Part shown: positions 13,689 to 25,259 of the stretch, one piece after another
Layout of the letters: every line of letters starts with the position of its first letter
How positions within the stretch are numbered: the stretch's first letter is position 1
Source: Primula veris
Lineage: Eukaryota; Streptophyta; Magnoliopsida; Ericales; Primulaceae
DNA length: 64,000 bases
Reading direction: 5' to 3'
Assembly: GCA_963682055.1 (NCBI GenBank)
Contig: OY821749.1
Location: 4,824,336 to 4,888,335, forward strand
Notes under the pieces: model-generated
Databases searched by the model: none
Told to the model about the DNA's origin: nothing
The model's input: only the letters and a program-made list of their open reading frames with translations
Program-made: the position numbers and the translations under genes

Positions 13689-15148
13689 ATGTCTCAAAAA
13701 CCTCCATCTCAAATCTCAACAAGACATAATAATAATAATATTCTCCTCCCTAAAAAACCTTCATCTTCTTCATCAACCTTCCCAGAATTCCTCCTCACTG
13801 CCTTCTCTCTTTATCATCTACTAATTTCCTCTCAAAATCCAAACCCAAATCCACAAAAAAGACTTGTTTCTTATTCTCAACGCCGTTTCTTTAAAACCAT
13901 GTCACCAAACCCTACCTTTTCTTCCCCCAACTCTCTCTCCGATTGGCTTAAAACCCGCTTACCGTCTGACTCGTTTGCTGCTTGGGGAGTTAAACCCGGG
14001 ACAAAGAACGTCCACAGCCTCTGGCTTGAACTTTCCGAGGGGGAGACATCGTTGGCTGACTCCTCTCCTCCTGTTCGTACCCTAGACGTCGTTATTGTTC
14101 GCATCAAGAACTCTTTTTCAGGTATTATTGTTGGTTTCCTAAACTATTTTGTCATCAATCTTTTAACTTTAGTCAGAGCTATAGATAAATATTAGTCAAT
14201 ATTCTTAGCTAGACATCGAAAAAGAGTAAAGAGTTATACCTTCTCGGAAGAAAGGAATAATAAAATACTCCATCCGTCTCGAAATAAGTGTATGCTTTCC
14301 ATTTTGAGACGTACCAAAATAAGTTTCATTTTTTTAGTAAATTTTGTCTTTTTTCTTTTTTTAAATATCTCTTTTTGGTAGTTAATTCATATAAAATTTA
14401 CTCTTATAATCTCATATTTTAAGTAAAAAATAGTTTTTGTTTGAAAATTTTGATTTTTTGATATTTTTTGTTGAATTTTAAGTGAAATTGGTTAAATTCC
14501 TTAAATATCACAGTATGTCACTTATTTCGAGACGGAGGGAGTAAATAGTAATAGTTGAAACCCCGAATTCCCTAGTTTACCTTGCTAAACCCCATATAAC
14601 TTTGATGGCGTGTGGGCGGGTAGAACTATCACACAAAAAACAAACTATTTTTGTTCTCACTTAAGTGGCACGGCTGTAATATACAAAGGAAACTTTTTCT
14701 TTTTTTCCTTACTTCAGCAGAATGTATGTTATGATGAAAACTAATCAAGGCCTCTTCTTCAGGTAGTACTAAGACCCTCATCGAGTCCCACCAGGAGCTC
14801 TCCGATGGCTCTGTTCGAAAACGCTCTAGACCCTTGTCCGAGAAGATGAAACCTGGAGAGACAGTCGAATCGGCTGTTCATCGAGCGGTTCAAGAAGAAC
14901 TTGGGTCAGTAGTTACCGAAATTGTGCCTGGGTCTTATGTGAAGAAGGTGGAGGAGAGGGTGTCGGTGTCGTATCCTGGCTTACCGGCGGTATACGTGTT
15001 GCATTCTGTAGAGGCGATGGTGAGCGGGTTGCCAGAGGGTGAGTTCTGGACAGAGGAAGGGGGAGAGTGTCAAGGGGACGGAGTTGCTGACCTGGCGGTT
15101 TCTTGTAGAAAGCATTACTGGAAATGGGTTGATTCGGATTCGGTCTAG
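13689..15148 (+). CDS. Nudix-like protein with degenerate Nudix box
   Basis: Two exons, 13689-14121 and 14763-15148, split a glycine codon and give 272 aa. Residues 1-70 are rich in Ser, Asn and Arg and could be an organelle-targeting peptide. An alternative start at 13899 would remove them, and conserved-looking sequence begins only after it. Residues 168-192 (PLSEKMKPGETVESAVHRAV then QEELG) resemble a Nudix box (GX5EX7REUXEEXGU). R185, E189-E190 and G192 fit, but the leading Gly and the Glu after R185 are replaced (Ala186). The C-terminus (residues 236-272) has conserved-looking Cys/Trp positions. I recall similar uncharacterised plant proteins. Hydrolase activity is uncertain because the metal-binding motif is incomplete. 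The intron carries a Stowaway MITE, and the 3' end is duplicated downstream. Confidence 0.8.
14268..14541. mobile_element. Stowaway-type MITE
   Basis: 274 bp with terminal inverted repeats beginning 'ctccatccgtctcgaaataa' and ending in its near-complement ('gacggagggag'). It is flanked by TA on both sides (14266-14267 and 14542-14543). TIR sequence and TA target duplication are diagnostic of Stowaway (Tc1/mariner-derived) elements. It lies inside the intron of the Nudix-like gene. Confidence 0.92.
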
Positions 15149-15865
15149 TGTTTACTTGATCATTGGTTGGCGAGGTTCTTCTGGAAACTTTTTTTTATTT
15201 TTATAATCTTGGATTTTTATACTGGTGTGGTTGGGTTAGGTCGTTAGAAAAGTAGCAATATTTGTTGCTTGATTTTGTGTAGACTTGTTTAGTGAGTAAT
15301 TCTATACAAAGTTATTAGTGTGAGTAGAAAGAATGTAATTTGAGACACAAATGTGATTGATACATATGATGTTCATCAGTTGGCAATTTTTTTGGATACG
15401 GATGTGGTAGTTTAATACAATGATATGAATGCAAATTCTGTTGAATTCAGTTTCTTTGTAGCCTTGTTCAATGAGTAGGTTGATAGTTGCTTCCGTTGTC
15501 AAGACACTTGTGATATACTAATATGGTGATAATCAGCTGGTAAGCTAATCATATGGTTAGTCTGTTAGCAGATAAACAGTCAATGCGGCTGACATTTTTG
15601 TGGTATTGTTGAGTTTATAATTCTAGACAAAGTAATTATTTGGTATAAAGAATCTATCTTGAGGCGTGTAATCAATACATTCTATTTGAATTAGAGGGTT
15701 GTTTGTTGCGTCGGTTTGAGATTTTGTTTTATAAGTATGGATGTTGCTTACCACGTACAGTTTTGTAATCAAGGTTTGAACTTCAAGCAAAAACAGACAA
15801 CATTTTAGGATTCAGATACTTAAATTAAGATGGAAGATAAATCTTGTTAACCTCGAATCCCAGTT
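15127..15865. repeat. Diverged direct duplication, copy 1 (Nudix gene 3' end)
   Basis: Covers the last seven codons, stop and 3' flank of the Nudix-like gene. It shares blocks such as 'cattggttggcgaggttctt', 'gtcgttagaaaagtagcaat' and 'aagtaattatttggtataaa' with 16244-16990, in the same order. Confidence 0.85.
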
Positions 15866-16243
15866 ATTTAGTGCATAATGTTCTAGTGGGCATTTGTCGC
15901 TTTTAGTGAATATATCGTGATTTATTCTTAGTTACTGGGCGGACTTGTAAGACTACCTAGATGATAGGATGTATGGAAAAGAGGACAGCCCAAATCTTAG
16001 TAGCTTGTCTTGTAAAGGTGAAGCTCAATTCGGTTGTATATTCTAGAATTTAATGGCACGGGTTCACATTCTGGTTAGTTTCAGTGAAACAAAATGATAT
16101 GGTGGCATATTCAAAACTTTTGCCAAATCAGGCTTGAAAATGCCATCCAGTTGCTGTTATCTTCATACTTGCCAATACTGGAGAAATAGGAGCTTGTTGT
16201 ATATGTATGTTTTATATATTTACTTTTCCAAGATTTTTTGCTA

Positions 16244-16990
16244 GGGTTGATTCCTATTCGGTCTAGTGTTTTGATGATCATTGGTTGGCGAGGTTCTTCT
16301 GGGTTTTTTATTTTTTTTTCTGGGTTTTTATTTTTATTTTTATAATCTTGGATTTTTATACTGGTATGGTTGGGTTAAGTCGTTAGAAAAGTAGCAATCT
16401 TTGTTGCTTGTTCAATGAAAAGTAATCTTGTTCAATGAATTCTTATTCCATGTTTAACTGTTTCAGTTGAGTTTCATAAACTTACTTTGAAGCACATGAG
16501 TAGGTTTGCTTCCGTTGTCAAGACACATGTGATATATTAATAGGGTGGTCAATAGGTGGTAAATTAAAATGGTTAGTCTGTTAGCAGATAAATAATAACA
16601 ATCAGTGTCACTGACATTTTTGTGGTCTTGATGAGTTTGATATTCCAGACAAAGTAATTATTTGGTATAAAGAATCTATCTTAAGACATGTAATCGATAC
16701 ATTGTATTTGAATTATAGGGTTGTTTGTTGCGTCGGTTTGAGACTTGTTTCAAATTTCGTGCATGTTTCTTTACTTTTTGTATATTGACTAGTTTTGTCA
16801 AAGCTAGTATACTTGAGTAGCTTTATAAGTATGGATATTATTTACCACCTACAGTATTGCAATCAAGGTTTGAACATTGAAGCAGAAAAACAGAACAATA
16901 TAGGATCCAGATACTTGTATTAACAGAACAATTTAGGATCCAGGTACTTGTATTAAGATGGGAGATGAATTTTGTTAACCTCAAAAGAGA
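16244..16990. repeat. Diverged direct duplication, copy 2
   Basis: Second copy of 15127-15865, offset by about 1.12 kb. It begins with a remnant of the final codons and stop of the Nudix gene ('ttcggtctag' kept, 'ggatt' changed to 'ctatt'). It contains an inner 33-bp tandem duplication around 16891-16957. Noncoding. Confidence 0.85.
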
Positions 16991-17289
16991 TTGTGTCTAG
17001 AGATGTAATATTTTATGAGCACGATTTCCTTTCTCTCAAGGTTTCAAATACAGGAAACACCGATACTTTTTCATAAGTAGCTGAACAGGTCATTGAAAAA
17101 TCTATTTTTAGTGAACCTCTGTACCTACAAGACAGTCATCTAGAGCTGCAACTCTAACTCTTCATCTTAAAGATTACTATTGTTTTTCTACTGTTTTTCT
17201 CCCTCTCCTTTACTTACTCATGAGAGTGCTGGTTTAAAGTTTTTTGTTCAGCGATAGCTAATATACATGAGCCTTTTACTTGTAAAGAT

Positions 17290-18270
17290 TCTTTAAAAAG
17301 TAATCATTGGGTTAAATCAATGAAAAAAGAAATAATAGCTCTAGAAGAGAATAATTCCTGGGACTTGGATAGATTTACCAATAGAGAAGCCGCCCAATGG
17401 CTGTAAATGGGTGTATAAAGTTAAATATAATGTCGATGGTAGCATGGAAAAGTATAGATCAAGGCTAGTATCAAAGGGGTAGAGTGTAGACCTGAAAAGA
17501 GGGGATAGACTATGAATCTACCTTTAGTCCCGTGGAAACGTGGAAAAGATGACGAGTTTACGAGTTTTATTGGTTGTAGCATGAAGAAGTTTATATGGTA
17601 TTGTCCCCTTGGTTTTGCTCAATCTAATACTAATAAAGTTTGCCAACTGAAAAAGAAAACGTTGTTGGCTTGAAGCAAGCCATTAGACATTGGCTTTACA
17701 CATTGAGTACAACTTTAGTTCAGTTTGGTTTTAAGAAATTAGTCTTAGATTGCTCTATGTTCACTATTTAGAAGGGAACTTCTTTCATGGTTCTTTTAGT
17801 GGATGATGTTATTGTTGCAAGTAATGATGCTCAGCTGATTCAATCATTTATTGGTTTGAAAACTGAGAAATCCAACAGGGGTATTAGTGTTAAAATATAC
17901 TAATTAGATTATAGAGGACAAAGGCTGTTTATTTCTCTCTGAACAACACAAAAACTGTCAAAAGATGATCCTCAACCTTTGCCAGACCCTACTATATACT
18001 CCTACATGAGATTGTCTGGAATTTTTTTGTACCTCCCCAATTTCTAGGTCTGTTTTTCCCCCCTGTCAATCACCTTAGTCAGTTTCTTGAGTCACCATGC
18101 CAAAGTCATAATGATGCTGTTATAAGAGTTATGAAATACTTGAAGGGAACTAGTAGCATCCAGGCTTGCAACTAAGGGTTATCGTGACTCAGATTGGGCG
18201 GTTGCATAGATACCAGAAAATCAATTACTGGTTACTGCATAGTTTGGATAAATGGTGATGTCTGATCGAG
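17290..18270 (+). mobile_element. Decayed Ty1/copia pol fragment (RT-RNase H)
   Basis: Conceptual reading over several frames gives recognisable copia pol pieces: HWVKSMKKEIIALEENNSW and then KWVYKVKYNVDGS (RT start), LLVDDVIVASND (RT active-site box with the two aspartates), DAVIRVMKYLKGTSS, and SDWAVCIDTRKSITGYC (RNase H). Many stops and frameshifts separate them, and no gag, integrase or paired LTRs are visible. It is an old, inactive relic just downstream of the duplicated 3' region. Confidence 0.88.
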
Positions 18271-20025
18271 AATTAATCTATCAGTGTCTTAAAGCTATAT
18301 AAACCATAAATTTTGGTGTCAGTTTCAGATGATTTGAATGTTCTTCAACTTGTTTATATAACTTTGGTCCCATCTTTCGTATAAGTACTTCTCTGTCCAC
18401 TGCATAGATCCTTAGAGAATCTCATATCTTAATTCTTATCAAAGACTTTTATGCCCAAAACCCTGGTGAAAGTTCCGGTTGCATGCATTGTAAAAGCACA
18501 AACATTTGAGCAAAATTTTATGTTTCATCGTGCCATGCACCTCGCCTTGGTTGGGCACTTGGGTTTGTTTGACAAATTCGAAGAAAAGAAAATGACTAAT
18601 TTTGAACCGGAGATGAAAGCTGTAGTTATCTTGTTTAAAGCTCGGATCTTCTCCAAATCACAGAAAACTAAAAGATGTGGACATATATTAGTCTACGAAG
18701 CTAACCAAATATTTTGTCTTCGCGTTTTAAGTAAAAAGCCTAATCCAAGCTTAAAAGCTGCAAGCAAAGAGTCTCCCAAGTCCATGCTATTCTGGTCAAG
18801 GTTTAAACTAAAATTTAGCATCAACTCAAAAAAATTCAGACAAGGTAAAGTCCAACTTTAACCGCAACCATGTCTAAAACTACTGCCATCGAGCAAAATT
18901 TGGCATATTTCGGTGGGGATTGGAAGAAGAAATGGATGGCCCTCGGGGCCTCTAGGGTACTAACATGTAACTTGTTGGGGCATTATTATTCACACTAATG
19001 TACGTTATTTTGCTGCCTGTGTGCGGTTCAGAAGACCACAATCATTTTTATTTCTGTTACATGTTAACGTATTTGGAGACGTGAGACCACAAGTAGTCAT
19101 AAAGGCGCAAAAGGAACAAAATCTGGAAGACAAATTATTTGAACCACTTGTTTGTAAAAGGTGAGTAGAACTGCGGATGGTGAGTTGCGTTTCACTGGGA
19201 TGGAAAGAATCACTGAAATACTTGAGAGAAAGGTTGGGAATTTTTTTCATTTAAAAGTTGCTACTTTAGAATTTAATACATATATTTAGCCTAATCTTGT
19301 CTAAAAAAGAAGTTAAAAGACTAAATAGAAAATACAAAAAGATAGAATTAGAAAAGTTGATGATTGAAAAGTTATTGAGTTTGACTAAAAATAATAATAT
19401 ATAGTATGTTTTTTTTCATATGATCACTGCAGAGATCAGGGGCTGAGTCGGATTACTTTAACGGTGTTATTGCTAAATACAAAATTTTATTTAAGGGGTG
19501 TTTAGAAACCAAAAAAGAAAAGATACAAATTTCGAGACTGATTTTTTTCCCATGAATTTAAAGAGCAAAAAAAACATTAATAAATGGTTGTCAAACAGTA
19601 CCTAGTTGGTACATTAGTGAAGCACATTATCATACCTAAATAACCGTTGAAATAAAATAATTTCATTCCTTTCTTGGTACCAGATTGATGAAATTGTTTT
19701 CATGGACCAATTTTATGTTTTTGGTCGCTGAATATACAGATTTAGGGCCATAATTATCAGCTTGGTCACTAAATTTATCATTTAAAGACCGATTTAATGG
19801 GTCTCTAACTTTTGGTCTCCAAAACACTTTTCTTATTTCTTGTAGGGTATGGAGTAATCTATAGCCTCCCCAACTTTGTTTTGAATCCCGTCCAAACCTT
19901 GAAAATGACAATGCATTTTAATTTTAAATTTTGATTAAAACAAAACTTACATTACAGAACAATCAATTAAGCTACACAAACACTTCTATCTTCTAAAAAG
20001 CGTATTTTAGCTACGAATTCACAAA
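18271..20025. other. Intergenic DNA with no supported gene
   Basis: Contains a 136-codon open frame at 18451-18861 (+) whose product matches no family I recognise, and AT-rich sequence. I see no promoter or exon structure that would support a gene. Confidence 0.5.
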
Positions 20026-20298
20026 TCAATATGGAATGATGGTTTCGAAACAATGAACACCATCCAACTCTGGTGCGAATCTCGGCTTCTTGTGATACCA
20101 CGCACTGTTCAAGTTCGCATGCTTGGTATCCGGAGGCTTCGACGATAAATTCCCATTTTTGCCCTTGGCTTCGGTCGCCTTTCTATCGTCGCCATGTTCC
20201 TTTGTCTCCTTTGAGGGAAACCACCAAAACTCGACTTTCTTATGACCAAATAGTTCTGCCAAGACCGTATCGAACGAACTAAAAATTGACGTTAACAT
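20026..20298 (-). CDS. Small plant protein with RFAPELDGVHCFETI C-terminus
   Basis: Single-exon frame of 90 aa. It starts MLTSIFSSFDTVLAELFG, has a Lys/Glu-rich middle (KETKEHGDDRKATEAKGK) and ends RFAPELDGVHCFETIIPY. I recall small, uncharacterised and often stress-induced angiosperm proteins with the same layout: a hydrophobic Phe/Leu-rich start, a variable charged middle, and an 'RFAPE.DG..CFET' end. The start at 20298 is chosen because it matches that layout; the frame stays open to 20370 with an upstream Met. No domain of known function is visible, and nothing in the flanks suggests a role. The recalled family match is from memory and needs a search. Confidence 0.55.
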   Translation of the reverse strand: MLTSIFSSFDTVLAELFGHKKVEFWWFPSKETKEHGDDRKATEAKGKNGNLSSKPPDTKHANLNSAWYHKKPRFAPELDGVHCFETIIPY

Positions 20299-20868
20299 GA
20301 TAAGAAAGTTGGTTTGCGTATAAAATGGGAGAAATTTTGGTAGTGTTATTTTGTAATATGTTTTTTGCAAGGGAAGTGAAAATGACTATATTTTATGTTG
20401 TAGTTGGAACATATATAAAGAGGGAGTTGTTTAGTGTAAACCAGAAGTTTTTTGAAGGTTCTTAGCTGGAGGAGTTTGTGAGTAACAGCACATGCAATTT
20501 TCGAGAAGCGTCTACAGTTGAAGGATTGTGGTTTCTGGATAGAGCTGGAACATAAAAAGAAAATGAAAAATGAAAAAGTCAATAGATTTCTTTTCCCAGT
20601 TTGGATAAAGTTATATTTAGTGGAGGCGGGTTTTTTTCCGTGCAAAAAAACTTATTACAGTGCAATACCATATATCGTAGTTACAAACTCAAGCTGTAAC
20701 TCTGCAACTTTGACCAAGTTTGCGTAATTTGTAGTTCGGATTTTAAATAAGAGCTATGGTTTGTAAATGTAAGTTACGATTGTAATTTCAGTTAATCAGG
20801 CTTAATTTTATCCTTCCATGTGATTGCTAAATATGGTTAATTTCCAAAACATATAATGTGTTATGAAA
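20299..20868. other. Upstream flank of the small gene
   Basis: AT-rich flank between the 90-aa gene and the large foldback element, presumably holding the promoter of the minus-strand gene. No further feature recognised. Confidence 0.45.
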
Positions 20869-20887
20869 TATTACTAAAACATACAAC
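20869..20887 (+). repeat. Left terminal inverted repeat (19 bp)
   Basis: Exact reverse complement of 24893-24911. A second, looser copy ('attaccaaaacatacaatt') follows at about 20899 and is mirrored at about 24833, so the terminal repeat extends in imperfect form. Confidence 0.9.
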
Positions 20888-21664
20888 CCAAACAAATTAT
20901 TACCAAAACATACAATTGACCGAAAATAGAAAAATATATATATTTCTCATCAGCTACCAAAAAATTTCTAATTCTCTTCTCTCTCCTCTCTCTTTCTAAA
21001 TATCATTTTTTCCCCATAAAACAATACCTCATTTAATGTTAAAATGATTTCTAAACCCAAAAAAATAAAATTACAACAAAAAATAAAAAAAATTCAAAAA
21101 AGTCGAAAACCCAAAAAAACCCAAAAAATGCTGGAAAAACCTTTAAAAAAGTCGGGAACCCAAAAAAATCCAAAAAAATGTTAAAAAATAAAAAAACCAA
21201 TAAAAATCCAAATTCACAAAAAAAATGAAAAAAGTTCAAAAAAGTCGAGAATCCGAAAAAACCCAAAAAAGACTGGAAAAACCTTTTAAAAAGTCGGGAA
21301 CCCGAAAAAGCCCAAAAAATTATTAAAAAAAGTAAAAAAAAACAAAGAAAAATCCAAAATCACAAAAAGAATGAAAAAAGTTCACAAAAATCGAGAACCC
21401 GAAAAAACCAAAAAAGTGTTGAAAAAACCTTTAAAAAGTCGGTAACCCGAAAAAACTCCAAAAAAGTGGCAAAAAATAAAAAAAAACCAAAGAAAAATCC
21501 AAATTCATAAAAATATATAAAAATAAAGTTCAGAAAAGTCGAGAACCCGAAAAAAGCCCAAAGATATGGTAAAAAACAAAAAAAAAACAAGAAAATTACA
21601 AAATTACAAAAAAAAAATGAAAAAAGTTCTAAAAAGTCGAAAATTCAAAAAAAACCCAAAATAT

Positions 21665-22680
21665 GCTGAAAAAACTTTTAAAAAAGTCGGTAACCGAAAA
21701 AACTCAAAAAATATCCAAAATCACAAAAAAAAATGAAAAAAATTCAAAAAAGTCGAGAACCCGAAAAAACCCAAAAAAGGCTGGAAAAACCTTTTAACAA
21801 GTCGGAAACCCGAAAAAGCCCAAAAAATGGTTAAAAAAAGTATTATGTATGTCTGTATTGCGTATTTCCGTATTAAAAAACATGTATAAATTGTGTGTTG
21901 TGTATGCATGTATTAAATAACATGTATAAATAATGTATTGTGTATGCCCGTATTAAAAAAACATGTATAAATTATGTATTGTGTATGCCTGTATAAATTA
22001 TGTATTGTGTATGCTGAAAAAACTTTTAAAAAAGTCGGTAACCGAAAAAACTCAAAAAATATCCAAAATCACAAAAAAAATGAAAAAAATTCAAAAAAGT
22101 CGAGAACCCGAAAAAACCCAAAAAAGGCTGGAAAAACCTTTTAACAAGTCGGGAACCCGAAAAAGCCCAAAAAATGGTTAAAAAAAGTATTATGTATGTT
22201 TGTATTGCGTATTTCCGTATTAAAAAACATGTATAAATTGTGTGTTGTGTATGCATGTATTAAATAACATGTATAAATAATGTATTGTGTATGCCCGTAT
22301 TAAAAAAACATGTATAAATTATGTATTGTGTATGCCTGTATAAATTATGTATTGTGTATGCTGAAAAAACTTTTAAAAAAGTCGGTAACCGAAAAAACCC
22401 AAAAAATATCCAAAATCACAAAAAAATGAAAAAAAATTCAAAAAAGTCGGCAACCCGAAAAAGCCCAAAAAATGGTTAAAAAAAGTATTGTGCATGTCTG
22501 TATTGCGTATTTCCGTATTAAAAACATGTATAAATTGTGTGTTGTGTATGCATGTATTAAATAACATGTATAAATAATGTATTGTGTATGCCCGTATTAA
22601 AAAACATGTATAAATTATGTATTGTGTATGCCTATATTAAATAGTATGTATAAATAGTGTATTGTGTATGCCGTATTAAA
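21665..22680. repeat. Higher-order tandem repeat, unit about 347 bp
   Basis: The phrase 'gctgaaaaaacttttaaaaa' recurs at about 21666, 22012 and 22360. Each unit joins an A-rich block to a 'tgtattgtgtatgc' block. The second unit is almost identical to the first; the third carries an internal deletion. Confidence 0.9.
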
Positions 22681-23039
22681 AAAACATTTCATATCGAGGA
22701 ATAGAATATGTCAACAACACATCACTTATAGCCAAATGCGGCCAAATTATTATTAAGTATATAAATTTAATTACAATAATTTTTAAAAAATAAAAAAATA
22801 ACTCGAAAATTGACGGATGAACTTATGACTATTTACGAGAAAATTGACACATATTGCCCAGTGAATTGTTGAAGATGACAATCAAAATAACTGAAAATTG
22901 ACGGATAAACTGATCGGAGAAGACAATACCGAGACCTGTGAATTGATCGGAGAAGAATATTGAAGTCGGATAGAGACTTGTGAACTGATCGGAGAAGAAG
23001 ATTGAACTATTTTTAAAGAAAGATAAAGATCATTATTTA

Positions 23040-24110
23040 TACACATATTTTTTTAATGCGGGCATACACAAATACATTATTTATATATGCTCTTTAATAC
23101 AGACATACATAGTACACGGTTTATACATGTATTTTAATACGGGCATACACAATACACTATTTATGCATGCTCTTTAATACAGACATACACAATACATATT
23201 TTATACACGCTTTTTAATATATGCATACACAATACATTGTTTATACACGTTCTTTAATACAGTCATACACAATATATTATGTATCCTTTGACACTGTCCA
23301 TTTTTTATGTTTTTCTTATTATGCATACACAATACACTTTTTATACATGCTCTTTAATACATGCATATACAATACATAGTTTATACACGTTTTTTAATAC
23401 GAGCATACACAATACATTATTTATACATTTTATTTAATACATGCATACACAACACATAATTTATACATGTTTTTTAATACGGGAATACGCAATACAGACA
23501 TACACAATACATTGTTATACTTGTTTTTTAATACATGCATACACAATACAATATTTATACATGCTCTTTAATACAGTCATACATAATACATATTTTATAC
23601 ATGCTCTTTAATACAGGCATGCACAATACACAATTTTTATACATGTTTTTTTAATACGGGCATACACAATACATTATTTATGCATGCTTTTTAATACAGA
23701 CATACACAATACACAGTTTATACATATTTTTTAATACGGACATACACAAAACACTATTTATACATGCTCTTTAATACATGCATACACAATACATATTTTA
23801 TACATGTTATTTAATACAGACATACACAATACACAGTTTATATATATTTTTTAATACATGCATGCACAAAACATTATTTATACATGCTATTTAATACAAA
23901 CATACACAATACACAGTTTATACATGTTTTTTTAGTACGGTCATACACAATACACTATTTATACATACTCTTTAATACAGACATACATAATACATAATTT
24001 ATATATGTTTTTTAATACGGGCATACACAATGTTATTTAATACATGCATACACAACACACAATTTATACATGTTTTTAATACGGAAATACGCAATACAGA
24101 CATACACAAT
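23040..24110. repeat. Tandem array of TACACAATACA-type units
   Basis: More than 20 imperfect units of roughly 40-45 bp, built from 'catacacaataca', 'tttatacatg' and 'ttttaatac'. They are complementary to the 'tgtattgtgtatgc' blocks of the left arm. Confidence 0.9.
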
Positions 24111-24892
24111 ACTACTTTTTAAACCATTTTTTGGGCTTTTTCGAGTTCCTGACTTTTTTGAACTTTTTTCATTTTTTTTGTGATTTTGGATATTTTTTGG
24201 GTTTTTCTACCAATTTTTTGGGTTTTTTCGGTTACCGATTTTTTTAAAAGTTTTTTCAGCATACACAATACATAATTTATACAGGCATACACAATACATA
24301 ATTTATACATGTTTTTTTAATACGAGCATACACAATACATTATTTATACATGTTATTTAATACATGTATACACAACACACAATTTATACATATTTTTTAA
24401 TACGGAAATACGCAATACAGACATACACAATACTTTTTTTAACCATTTTTTGGGCTTTTTCGAGTTCCCGACTTGTTAAAAGGTTTTTCCATCATTTTTT
24501 GGGTTTTTTCGGGTTCTCGACTTTTTTAAACTTTTTTCATTTTTTTGTGATTTTGAATATTTTTTGGGTTTTTTCGGTTACAGGCTTTTTTAAAAGTTTT
24601 TTAGCATATTTTGGGTTTTTTTGAATTTTCGACTTTTTAGAACTTTTTTTCATTTTTCATTTTTTTTTTATAATTTTGTAATTTTCTTGTTTTTTACCAT
24701 ATTTTTAGATATATTTTGTAGTTTTTTTGTTTTTTTACCATTTTTTTTTTTACCATCCAAAAAATATCTCTCTTGTTTTTGAGAGAGAGAGATAACAAAA
24801 ATAAAAATGATTTATTATTTATAATTTTAATTAGTTGTATGTTTTGGAAATAAAGTGTTGGGGTATAATTTTTTGATAATTAGTTTAAAATA

Positions 24893-24911
24893 GTTGTATG
24901 TTTTAGTAATA
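24893..24911 (-). repeat. Right terminal inverted repeat (19 bp)
   Basis: Exact reverse complement of 20869-20887. Confidence 0.9.
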
Positions 24912-25259
24912 CAATTCATAAAACCGGGTCAAGGCATGCTGCATTTAGGAAAGGGAAATGATTTTGCTCACCTATTTTTCTACCCAAAAAATCAACGGGT
25001 CTAATGCTTGTTTGAGAAGTAGAATTTAGAAGTTCGAAAGAGGGAATTGGTAGAGTAAATTGCAGAAATGGAAACTCAAATTGGAGAAAAATACTTGATA
25101 TAGGTTGAAGACAACAGCATAACATTAAATGGTAAACTGAGAAAGTGAAAGGTCTAAACAATGTCGCAGCAAAACACCTAATTGAAATAGTATCCAAAAA
25201 CAGAAGACAAAAATTGATATAAGCAGGCTTAGATAGTAGCTTGGTAGGATGACAATCGC
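24912..25259. other. 3' flank of the P1 gene
   Basis: Sequence downstream of the minus-strand P1 stop codon, presumably 3' UTR and flank. No other feature recognised. Confidence 0.5.

Larger units (their letters stand above)
20869..24911. mobile_element. 4.0-kb foldback element with tandem-repeat arms
   Basis: Bounded by perfect 19-bp inverted repeats: 'tattactaaaacatacaac' at 20869-20887 and its complement at 24893-24911. Inside lie a CT-rich stretch (about 20960-21000), an A-rich array of 'gaacccgaaaaaacccaaaa'-type units (21040-21840), higher-order repeats (21665-22680), a unique core (22690-23030), an inverted array of TACACAATACA-type units (23040-24110), and finally T-rich units complementary to the left arm (24115-24760). 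The two halves could pair as a very long hairpin. No transposase is present, so it would be non-autonomous. The superfamily is not identifiable and no clear target-site duplication is visible. Confidence 0.8.

Noticed and set aside
13327..13722. 131-codon frame antisense to the Nudix-like gene start
   Set aside because: No family similarity, and it overlaps the better-supported plus-strand gene and its leader.
18451..18861. 136-codon open frame on the plus strand
   Set aside because: No recognisable domain, no splice or promoter context, next to a decayed retroelement; chance frame or unknown relic.
21051..22567. Several minus-strand frames rich in Phe/Leu that look like membrane proteins
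   Set aside because: They read T-rich tandem repeats of the foldback element. The same phrase recurs in each unit, so they are artefacts; likewise 24364-24624 (+).
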